A stretch of 64,000 nt of DNA, taken from contig CM057162.1 of the NCBI GenBank assembly GCA_029962745.1, positions 7,509,080-7,573,079 on the forward strand. The letters are read 5' to 3'. Below the pieces are notes generated by a model. The model was not told where the DNA came from. It saw only the letters and a list, made by a program, of their open reading frames with translations, and ran no database searches. Below, piece after piece: positions 11,363 through 20,859 of this stretch. Every line of letters starts with the position of its first letter. Position 1 is the stretch's first letter. The DNA comes from Echinometra lucunter (Eukaryota > Echinodermata > Echinoidea > Camarodonta > Echinometridae). Made by a program: the position numbers and the translations under genes.

Positions 11363-11887
11363 AAGGTCTAGTTGAAATTATGGATTCTGAGGTAACTATA
11401 TATGTCATTCACCGAAGTGTCCATAATTTCAGCTGGTACTTCGAAATTAATGCATGGCATATTTGATTTGTACCCTACAAGTGACAAATGTACATAAAAA
11501 TAGTAATAATAAAAAAGTCAAATAACCACATTCGCTCATTTTACCTAGTCACACAAGGCCATTGCTTAAAGCCAACGATGCAACAATAACGATGAAAACT
11601 TTAACTGTTGAAGTAAGCAAGAAATGATGAAAACTGGAAAACTGGAACACATTTACAATGTCTATAGTTTCATGTTTCAGATATTTGTTGCAAATATTTA
11701 CTACACACCCATGAAAATTGATTGAGTGCGGTTGGATTAGTCGTCGTACAATGCAATGCACGCACAGTGCAATGTGCACAGTGCAGCACTAGGTGTTCGA
11801 TGAAGTCAGTGCCTCAGTCTCACATTATCGGATATCGATAGCTTAATAGCTCGTTATTGTAAAAAGTGACGTCATGTACTCTTGCAG
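11363..11887. other. Intron sequence before LRR exon 4
   Basis: No gene seen. The sequence is AT-rich and diverged from the other introns except for the last few bases, which give the acceptor CTCTTGCAG. A minus-strand frame at 11549-11779 has no motif and is not called. Confidence 0.6.
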
Positions 11888-12058
11888 GTCCAAACACTGA
11901 AACTTCAAGAAGTCTTCAATTTCACTCCAGCCTCATCACATGACCTAGCAGAAGCACTGTGCTCTATGCCAAACCTGAATGACCTGACACTGGATACGGA
12001 TCTCGGATTCAGGAATGAGTTCTGCTCTACATTAAAAGCAAGGGCATCATCCTTACAG
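11888..12058 (+). CDS. LRR exon 4 of NLR-like gene
   Basis: 171 bp (57 codons), phase 0 at both ends, acceptor CTCTTGCAG and donor GTATGTGTA. It reads VQTLKLQEVFNFTP, SSHDLAEALCSMP, NLNDLTLDTDLGFRNEF and ends KARASSLQ. It is one codon longer than the other three and the most diverged, so it is probably the oldest or last LRR exon. Its exit phase (0) matches the entry phase of the 98-bp exon at 17552. Confidence 0.85.
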
Positions 12059-13639
12059 GTATGTGTACTTCATGCATGTCCATGGCACATGGAGAATATG
12101 AGCAGTAAGGATATTTTTAATGTACATTTCCATAACCTTTATTTCTTCTTCCATGCTACAGTGGCCATATGCACACATGATTGACATGATGGGATTTGAA
12201 TTTCCATAAAATTTCCTTTATTTATGTGTGATGAGTTTGGAGTATTTTAGAAAACAAATCATGCAGCAATATGTCATACTGTACCTGATGCATGTGAAAG
12301 CAAGATAAGTGCTAGAGAAATAAATAGAAAATCCATGCTCCTTCAAGTTATTCAAGGGTAATAATGAGTTTCATGTTTACAGAATTGGGTACAGTGAATA
12401 TTTCTCCATTTTATGCACTATCACCACTCTTGCTTAATTGGCGTTTTGGAAGAATTTCTATGTTAATCACGATTTTGAAGAATTGGCAGGATTGAAAGAT
12501 CCAATATTGTCATTTATTCTATGATTATCAGTGAAATGCAGTTGTAATTATTCAGTGCAATTTCATGAATTTGAATAACAAGTTTTGAAAGCAAATAAAA
12601 AGACTGGATAGAGTAACACATGTCATCAAAGGAAATTGAACTATATAGTAAAGGAAGTTGATTTAAATGGAAAATGGAAGTACATGTATTAAGATTAAGA
12701 TCCAAACACAAAACATAATCATGAGAAGACAGAGGAAAAGGCACAGAAAAATAGATACAAACCTAAGCTCCAGGCTCCAGTATACAACATGTTTGTAATC
12801 ACAGAGGTTTTGTGTACAAGTCATTGTGTGCATGTGCAATACAAGTACATGTATACGTTGGTTTGCAAAACCAGAAAAGCTTTGATGCACTAGAACTGCC
12901 ACTTTGGGCGATGTCATTGAGACATCGTCAAGGATAGTCGGGTCCAATAATTATACATGTAGATCGAAGTGGAAATGGTCATAACTGACAACTCAAGATT
13001 ATTAAAGAAATTTGCCACTTACATCCATGGCAACTGATGTTACTTATACATTTGGTACTACTAAGGCACTACTACTGCTACTGCTGCTTATAATGATTAT
13101 ATTCGATGTGTATACCGAGTGTCCCCTAAAAAAATGATACACTTAAAATGGCCCCAAATGAAAATGTTTATCGAATTTGGGAAATATTGTAAACATATGG
13201 AAAGCTGAAAGTCTCTTCTATCATATAACACAAAAATTGAAAATGTTTTATGCTTGATCTTTGAGTAAGCACTGCGCACTTTTTTGAAGGACATGAAAAT
13301 TAGGTTGTACAGAAATTGGATATTCACTTTAGGTGCAGTGAAGAGTTATCCAATTTAGAAATTGCTGATTCTCTGATGAGTTCATATAGAGACAGATATA
13401 GGTTTATGCAGTGAATTGTGAATTACATGGCTTATGAATTCAAAAGTTTATGCATGAGTGATCATGTTTTGTCTTTCTAATCACACTTTGATAAAGGAAG
13501 TTGTTTTGACAGTACCGTATTATCTGGTGTTGATTGAAGTCTGTGGTAATTGTAGCGGTGCTCCTGGTAGATCGTGTTGGGGGGGGGATGGTTTTGTGTG
13601 TGTGGCTGTGTGCGTGAGTGTGTGATGCTCTTGTATCTA
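12059..13639. other. Intron after LRR exon 4
   Basis: No gene seen. The segment at 12440-12540 matches the LRR introns. Sequence near 13200-13310 is the inverted complement of about 15310-15425, which suggests a broken inverted repeat or another transposon pair surrounding FB2. Small frames here have no motifs. Confidence 0.55.
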
Positions 13640-14419
13640 AACACAACAAAAAAAGTAACTCCCCCCTTATTCAAATGGCATAACTTTTTAACGAAGACGT
13701 TTTTGGGAAAATAATTTAGCAGGAGTGTTCCTACACTCAAGGACTAACTTCTGTTCGAAAATGAGATTGATCTGTCAGGTCATGCATGAGTGAGCAGACA
13801 TTAAAGGCAAAAATGTCACTTTTCAAAAGTCACTAGAGTCATTTTGGGGATTTGTGAAACAAGTTTTTTCTGGCGTTTTTTAAAGTGTTGTTGATGTTTT
13901 TCGAGGTTGTGCCATAGTTGAGTGACAAAATTGCAAACGATGAAGCAATAAATACTGAAAACTTACTGTTTAATGCCGGAAAAACGAATACCTGGTATTT
14001 TCACATAATGTGCTGACTCATGTTGGTTGATGCCAGTTTTTTCCACAAACTGAATGGATTTTGCAGATTTAGGAGGGCTGAACATCATTTTTCTAAAAAA
14101 AAGCTGTGTTCCCCCAAACTGTGATAAACATGAAAAGTGTCAGGGATGGGCATGACTGGATCAAACAATGGAAGAATTCAAATCCGCCACAGGTTTGTTT
14201 CACAGAGCCCCAAAATGACTCTTGTGACTTTTGAAAAGTGACATTTTTGCTTTAATGTTTGCTCGCTCATGCATGAGTTGACAGATCGATCTCATTTTCA
14301 CACAGAAGTAAGTCAATAAGTGAAGAAACACTCCTGCCAAATTATTTTGCTCAAAACTTTTTCGTTAAAAAGTTATGCTACTTTGAATTAGGGGGGAGTT
14401 ACGTTTTTTTTGTTGTGTT
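13640..14419. mobile_element. Foldback element FB2, relative of FB1, TA target site
   Basis: A 780-bp element with inverted arms of about 220 bp and termini AACACAACAAAAAAAGTAAC and complement, the same as FB1. It is flanked by TA at 13638-13639 and 14420-14421. It shares the subterminal blocks ATGAGATTGATC and TGAGTGAGCAG with FB1, but its interior is different. It is non-coding, a member of the same family with a different core. Confidence 0.85.
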
Positions 14420-14690
14420 TATATGCGAGGACAGTGAACAAAGAAAATTGCTGTGAACAATGGTCATCCGATGTCTCCCTATAAGGTCAAACAATAGATT
14501 TAAGCCTTATTCCGCCAGCCTTCGGAGGACAGGAGAACAATAGAGGAACCAAAGCTGTCCACAGAAGTAAAGTCATATGAAGATGTGCTTGTGTGCATGA
14601 CGGGGTGTGTATGTGAGACATGTCACAATTCCACAAGGTGTTTTTAATTGTCATATGTCCATCCATAGGCATTTTGCTCCATCCAAACCA

Positions 14691-15045
14691 TTCATCCCAT
14701 CTTTCCTTCCCCAAAACTCTACCATTTCCAAAACTCATTTGTCATAATGAATGTTTGCTAATTAATACCAATTTCATTGATTGATTGATTGGCTGATCGA
14801 TTGATCAAATCAGTGTTTGATTGATTGAATGATAGGATCAGTCTTTGATTCTGAGTTATCATATTCCATTCATCCCATCTTTCCTTCCCCAAAACTCTAC
14901 CATTTCCAAAACTCATTTGTCATAAAGAATGTTTGCTAATTAATACCAATTTCATTGATTGATTGATTGGCTGATCAATTGATCAAATCAGCTTTTGATT
15001 GATTGATTGAATGATTGGATCAGTCTTTGCTTCTGAGTTATCGTA
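14691..15045. repeat. Two-unit tandem duplication, about 178 bp per unit
   Basis: The block starting TTCATCCCATCTTTCC at 14691 repeats from 14869 with few differences, including an internal GATT-rich stretch. It lies within the long intron between LRR exon 4 and the 98-bp exon. Confidence 0.8.
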
Positions 15046-15874
15046 TTTCTGTTCCTGAATAATGGTGACATAAATCATGCCATACCCAGCACAAATCCTA
15101 ACCCTAGTCATACATTATCAATTACCACAGATAAAGAGTGGGTAGTGCTTTTAGAACTTCCAAAGTCAAACTATGATCAATGATGCATAAACATGTAATT
15201 ACATAACATCATGTCATGCACCGCACAAATCCATCATAATCTATCGTAAACTCGTCATACCAAAAGCAATTTCTAAGCTGCATGGAGAACTCATCTTAGC
15301 CCTAATGGATAGTGAAGACCTGCGCAGCCTCATTTTCATGTCCTTTAAGTGGGCCGTGCTTACCCAAGCATGAAATATGTTTTGATTTTTTTTATGTGGT
15401 CATATGCTAGAAGAGACTTTCAGCTATCCATATATACAAAATTTCCCCCAAAATTCACTAAAAACTTTTATTATACTCCACCGAACAAAGTTTGAAGGTG
15501 GTAAATTGGAATCAGCGCACAGTTGGACGGTCAGTCAGTCGGGCAGTCGGGCAATTGGTCCTTTACAAATCTTGCGGATCGAACTTCTTTCTGATTTCTC
15601 GAGCAATTCTCATAAAATTTAGCACACATATTGGTCTTGGGATAAAGAATTACAAGACACACTTTTTGAATGTGTCAGAAGGTGCTAGCCATGGTAGCAG
15701 CATTAGCACAATAAATTTGGAAATATCTGGTGGATCAAAATACTTAATTTTCCCAGCAATGCTCATGAACTTTTGGACACATGTTGGGGTGGGGTTATAT
15801 TAATCACTTTCAGTGATTGCTATTTTTTTTTTTTGGGGGGGGGGTTGTTTCAAAAGTGTATCGTTTTGGGTGGA

Positions 15875-16130
15875 CCTCGGTACAGCACGCATATCCCCCA
15901 AACAAGGTGCTTAAAGCATACCAATATTACACCAGCTCAGTTAGACTACCAATATCAGTGCTCACAGCATTCAAGGAATTCCTTCCTGCTGGTACCCACT
16001 TACATCTGGGTGGATTGTAGCAAATGTAGATTAATGTCTTGCCAAAGGACATTGTGCTGCAGTGGGATTCAAACCCCAGACCTTGTGGTTCACTATCCAG
16101 CGACTTATCCACTGGTCCACAACACCTCTA
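15875..16130 (-). mobile_element. tRNA-derived SINE
   Basis: On the minus strand the sequence reads TGGACCAGTGGAT (A-box-like, 16107-16119) followed 31 bp later by GGTTTGAATCC (B box, 16065-16075), the split promoter of RNA polymerase III in tRNA-derived SINEs. The conserved downstream body contains CCTTTGGCAAGACATTAAT and CCAGATGTAAGTGGGTACC. A truncated copy flanks the microsatellite in unit B at 38077. The upstream portion, 15470-15830, holds another dispersed-repeat-like sequence (ACTCCACCGAACAAAG) without a gene. Confidence 0.7.
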
Positions 16131-16150
16131 CGGTGTTAGGGATCCTCTAT

Positions 16151-16211
16151 ACTACTACTGATGCTACTATTACTACTACTACTACTAATACTACTACTGC
16201 TACTGCTACTG

Positions 16212-16260
<49 letters not shown>

Positions 16261-16265
16261 CACTA

Positions 16266-16303
<38 letters not shown>

Positions 16304-16304
16304 G

Positions 16305-16348
<44 letters not shown>

Positions 16349-16468
16349 GCTACTACTACTACTACTATACTACTACTACTACTACTGCTACTACTGCTAC
16401 TACTGCTACTACTGCTACTACTGCTACTACTGCTACTACTGCTACTACTGCTACTACTGCTACTACTG

Positions 16469-16499
<31 letters not shown>

Positions 16500-16528
16500 T
16501 ACTACTACTTCTACTACTGCTACTACTG

Positions 16529-16562
<34 letters not shown>

Positions 16563-16591
16563 TACTACTACTGCTACTACTGCTACTACTG

Positions 16592-16622
<31 letters not shown>

Positions 16623-16759
16623 TACTACTGCTACTACTGCTACTACTGCTACTACTGCTACTACTGCTACTGCTACTACTACTACTACTACTGCTACTAC
16701 TACTACTGCTGCTACTACTACTACTACTACTACTACTACTGCTACTACTACTACTACTA

Positions 16760-16790
<31 letters not shown>

Positions 16791-16794
16791 GCTA

Positions 16795-16826
<32 letters not shown>

Positions 16827-16827
16827 G

Positions 16828-16859
<32 letters not shown>

Positions 16860-17042
16860 GCTACTACTACTACTACTATACTACTACTACTACTACTACT
16901 GCTACTACTGCTACTACTGCTACTACTGCTACTACTGCTACTACTGCTACTACTGCTACTACTGCTACTACTGCTACTACTGCTACTACTGCTACTACTA
17001 CTACTACTTCTACTACTACTACTTCTACTACTGCTACTACTG

Positions 17043-17076
<34 letters not shown>

Positions 17077-17105
17077 TACTACTACTGCTACTACTGCTAC
17101 TACTG

Positions 17106-17136
<31 letters not shown>

Positions 17137-17297
17137 TACTACTGCTACTACTGCTACTACTGCTACTACTGCTACTACTGCTACTGCTACTACTACTACT
17201 ACTACTGCTACTACTACTACTGCTGCTACTACTACTACTACTAGTAAAACTACTACTACTACTGCTACTGCTTCTGCTCCTACTACTACAGCTACTT

Positions 17298-17329
<32 letters not shown>

Positions 17330-17330
17330 G
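16151..17330. repeat. 1.2-kb ACT/GCT trinucleotide microsatellite with higher-order duplication
   Basis: Almost pure ACT repeats with interspersed GCT and TCT triplets. An irregular TATAC interruption at about 16367 recurs at about 16878 with the same downstream pattern, so about 510 bp was duplicated as a block. Long poly-Leu, poly-Thr, poly-Tyr and poly-Ser reading frames here follow from the triplet repeat and are not proteins. Unit B has a much shorter version at 38130-38230. Confidence 0.95.
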
Positions 17331-17551
17331 TTGATTATAAACACTCTGAGAAATTTTTTGATGAAAAAAAAAATAACTCTTGTAATTTTTATTTGTCTTT
17401 TTTTACTTCTTATAATTCAGTTTTACTTTGTGCTTAATCTTTTATTAATCAAGCTCCGCTTAATTGTATTCCAGAAAAAATTGTATTCTAGCCTTAAACA
17501 GATCCTATAACTTATTTAGTAATACAATCAGTTTGCTTTTACATTTTACAG

Positions 17552-17649
17552 GGTTGTTTTCCTCAAATCAGGAATGGAAATTTCAGGTTCAATAGAGTTC
17601 GTCAAGAAGACTTGAACTCATTTCTTGATTCACTTGAAGTATTCTGCAG
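17552..17649 (+). CDS. 98-bp LRR-cap exon, unit A
   Basis: The exon lies between acceptor TTTTACATTTTACAG and donor GTTAGTAAG. Only one frame is open, starting GCFPQIRNG and containing QEDLNSFLDSL, with entry phase 0 and exit phase 2. Entry matches LRR exon 4 and exit matches the tail exon at 19630. The sequence fits a C-terminal cap following the LRRs. Copies of the same length, with conserved splice sites and an open frame, occur at 38458 and 55430, which supports a real coding exon. Confidence 0.75.
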
Positions 17650-17937
17650 GTTAGTAAGATAAATGAAATCTAAAGACATCAGCACATAGAATTTGCATGA
17701 TCCGTGTATTGAATATAGAATCAAGTTTTAGAGTCTAGAAAGGAAATAGTGAGCAAGTTATAATGTTATTACTGCAGCAGATAGCATGTGATCAGCATCT
17801 CACAGAATGCACAATAGATTAGTTGAAGATTTTTATTCTGTGTGATGAAAATGTAAATATTACCCCCAAAAGGTAGCTGTATTCAGGTATTTGTATGATT
17901 TTGTTTGTACAGTGTACTTTGTTTTCTCTCTGGACAG

Positions 17938-18157
17938 TGGTCTGATTGGTCTCATCCCGGCCGTTGTTATTTTCATTCTCTACATCCTTTTTGTCTCGCC
18001 CACCGGAGGTGAAGGCGAGACTAAGGGATCCAAATGTCGTCCGTCCGTCGTCCATCCGTCGTCCGTCCGTCCGTCGTCCGTCCGTCCGTCCGTCACAAAC
18101 GTTATGAAAGATAACTTGGCAACCGTGACTCACTTTTCAACCAAACTTGGGTTGTAG
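17938..18157 (+). CDS. Possible alternative last exon with hydrophobic segment, unit A
   Basis: After the acceptor CTCTCTGGACAG the phase-2 frame reads through a hydrophobic stretch, GLIGLIPAVVIFILYILF, long enough to span a membrane. It then runs into a transposon-like repeat at 17992 and stops at about 18157. In units B and C the homologous segment gives a shorter hydrophobic peptide with its own stop. This could be an alternative C-terminal exon or chance; no transcript evidence is available here. Confidence 0.25.
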
Positions 18158-19237
18158 ATGCACAAAGGGGACCTGCATGTTATGGTCCAGTCAGAGGTCA
18201 CATGGTAAGGTCAAAGGTCATTTCAGGTCAAACGTTAAAGTTTACGTGCAAGACTCTCTTATGACACAAAACTCTGCAACCGTGACTCACTTTTCAACAA
18301 AACTTGGGTTGTAGATGCCCTAAGCGGACCTGCATGTTATGCTCTAGTCAGAGGTCACATGGTAAGGTCAAAGGTCATTTTAGGTCAAACGTTAAAATTT
18401 ACGTGCAAGACTCTCTTATGACACAAAACTCTGCAACTGTGTGACACTGTTCAATCAAACTTGGGTTGTAGATGCACTAAGGGGACCTGCATCTTATTGT
18501 CCAGTCAGAGGTCACATGGTAAGGTCAAAGGTCATTTCAGGTCAAATGTTAAAGTTGACGTGCAAGACTCTCTTATCACACATAACTTTGCAACCGTGAC
18601 TCACTTTTCAACCAAACTTGGGTTGTAGATGCACTGAGGGGACCTGCATGTTATGGTCCAGTCAGAGGTCACATGGTAAGGTCAAAGGTCATTTCAGGTC
18701 AAACGTTGAAGTTTACGTGCAAGACTCTCTTATGACTCAAAACTCTGCAACCGTGTGACACTTATCTATCAAACTTGGGTTGTCGATGCACTAAGGGGAC
18801 CTGCATGTTATGGTCCAGTCATAGGTCACATGGTAAGGTCAAAGGTCATTTCAGGTCAAACATTAAAGTTTACGTGCAAGACTCTCTTATGACACAAAAC
18901 TCTGCAACCATGTGACACTTATCTATCAAACTTGGGTTGTAGATGCACTAAGGGGACCTGCATGTTACGGTCCAGTCAGAGGTCACATGGTCAGGTCAAA
19001 GGTCATCATACAATGTTACTCATATCAGAGGGATGAGAGTAGAAGCAGGGAAAGTACATGCACGTGAAAATGCAGTACCATTTCATAAAAAACCCTTCTC
19101 ATATTTTATCAAATGTTATTCCATCCCAGTTATTTCACAATGAGCTTTCGATACAGTTCTGTTGTGTGCCATCACAGATCGCGATATTTCTAGTTATTTT
19201 CACAAGTGGGCGAGACACAACATCGCAAACGCCTTGT
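17992..19237. mobile_element. Insertion carrying six 157-bp tandem repeats, inverted TGTCTCGCCCAC ends
   Basis: Sequence present in unit A and absent at the same place in units B and C. The left end reads TGTCTCGCCCACC and the right end has GTGGGCGAGACA at 19206-19217, an inverted pair. The core (about 18113-19010) holds about six units of 157 bp, each with GACTCAC or GTGACAC, AAACTTGGGTTGTAGATGC and GGTCACATGGTAAGGTC. A CCGTCCGT microsatellite lies at 18035-18090. No coding capacity is supported. Confidence 0.75.
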
Positions 19238-19629
19238 CTTAATTTGCAGCCTGCAAAACAATAAGATACAGACTGTAAAAGATATATTGATTTACAATAT
19301 ATTTATAACCGCTTTATTCCCATAAGTGGATACATTACACATCATGAATGAATAATTTTGGTCCCTTGCTTTGCCAGCTTGAAAATAAAAAATATCCCTT
19401 TTGTATGATTAAAAAAACAACAAAACATCAAGTGAGGAGCAAATGTCAGACAGTCAGAATGGTATGCTTGATTGTGAGAGTAGTGATTGATTTATTCAAA
19501 AATTATTACTGTAGCCATATGAATTGATTACAAACTATTTTTATTTTGTGTCAAAGTTTAGATATGAATATCTTCTTTTTCTTCATATTTTCATTTCCAA
19601 ATTGTAATCAGATCTGTTTCCATTTTCAG
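19238..19629. other. Intron before tail exon, unit A
   Basis: A conserved intron, alignable with 38893-39204 plus 42902-42972 in unit B and with 55863-56243 in unit C. It ends in the acceptor TTTCCATTTTCAG. No gene. Confidence 0.7.
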
Positions 19630-20845
19630 GCCCGGGCATTCCATCATAAATATATCACAGCCATCAGACCACATTCAACAGCAACCCATGGGAGATGGAC
19701 AGCCATCAGACCGCCCTCGACAGCAACCCACAGGTGATGTACACTCTACATACCAGGTGCATTCAACATTGCAACCATCAGACCTGTCTCAGAGGCAATC
19801 CCTGGGTGACGTAGACTCTTCATACCAGGTACATCCTCTTAGAATGACATCACAGCCATCAGACCACCCTCAACAGCAACCCATGGGTGATGTACACTCT
19901 CCATACCAGGTGCATTCAACATTGCAACCATCAGACCTGTCTCAGAGGCAATCCCTGGGTGGGGTAGACTCTTCATACCAGGTACATCCTCTTAGAAGGA
20001 CATCAAAGCCATCAGACCACCCTCAACAGCAACCCATGGGTGATGTACACTCTCCGTACCAGGTGCATTCAACATTGCAACCATCAGACCTGTCTCAGAG
20101 GCAATTCCTGGGTGGCGTAGACTCTTCATACCAGGTACATCCTCTTAGAATGACATCACAGCCATCAGACCACCCTCAACAGCAACCCATGGGTGATGTA
20201 CACTCCTCATACCAGGTGCAATCTCTCCAAACATCATCACCATTGGACCTGTCTCAGAAAAAACTCATTGGTGATGTGGGTTCATCACACCAAGCTCATC
20301 GTCTGAGATGGAAATCACAGTCGTCAGAGCAGGTGCTATCTCTACAAACATCATCACCATTAGACCTGTCTCAGAGGCAACCCATTGGTGATGCACTCTC
20401 CTCATACCAGGTGCTATCTCTACAAACATCATCACCATTAGACCTGTCTCAGAGGCAACCCATTGGTGATGTACACTCCTCATACCAGGTGCAATCTCTC
20501 CAAACTTCATCACCATTGGACCTGTCTCAGAGGCAACGCATTGGTGGTGTGGGCTCATCACACCAAGCTCATTCTCTGAGAAAGAAATCACAGTCATTAG
20601 AGCAGCTTCAACAGCCATCGCAGTCAAGTACCTTGTCAGCAACCCATGGAATACCCAGTACTGCTAGAGGTCAAGTCTATCATGGTGGCAACACAGCAAA
20701 TACTGTAGGTCAGTTCTTTCATACATACGATGAAGGTAGCAGCAGTCAGAGCCAGTCACACAAGAGCAAAGCTCCTTCTACTCAGTCAAGAGTTCCACAA
20801 GAGGATCTTGAAATTCCAGAGAAGAAACCAAAGACTGGAGTGTAG
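19630..20845 (+). CDS. Terminal exon: repetitive PxDLS-rich tail of the LRR gene, unit A
   Basis: 1216-bp last exon, entered in phase 2 after TTTCCATTTTCAG and ending in TAG. It encodes about 404 residues with no signal peptide or membrane segment. The body is a tandem array of alternating 23- and 27-residue units with cores PSDHPQQQPMGDVHS, SYQVH and QPSDLSQRQSLGG, then a second array with SSPLDLSQRQPIGDVHSS. I count seven PSDLS or PLDLS motifs, matching the PxDLS consensus bound by the co-repressor CtBP. The last 60 residues are non-repetitive and end in a basic EKKPKTGV. Low complexity suggests disorder. The function is not recognised from a named family. It joins in frame to the exon at 17552. 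An LTR retrotransposon begins 14 bp after the stop codon. Confidence 0.75.
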
Positions 20846-20859
20846 CTACTATGATATTG

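Noticed and set aside
16061..16130. Possible tRNA gene
   Set aside because: A- and B-box sequences are present, but the cloverleaf is not convincing and the conserved downstream body marks it as a SINE.
15773..17510. Very long open frames (554 and 449 codons) of poly-Thr, poly-Leu, poly-Tyr or poly-Ser
   Set aside because: They come from translating the ACT/GCT microsatellite in different frames. Two overlapping frames on one strand and one on the other are all open for the same trivial reason.
18113..19010. CRISPR-like array
   Set aside because: The period is about 157 bp with no short-repeat/unique-spacer structure and the context is animal genomic DNA. It is a tandem repeat.
20265..20642. 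125-codon minus-strand frame opposite the tail exon, and similar antisense frames at 42987-43208 and 57032-57361
   Set aside because: Antisense shadows of the repetitive coding exon. Repeats in frame 1 create regular open frames on the other strand.
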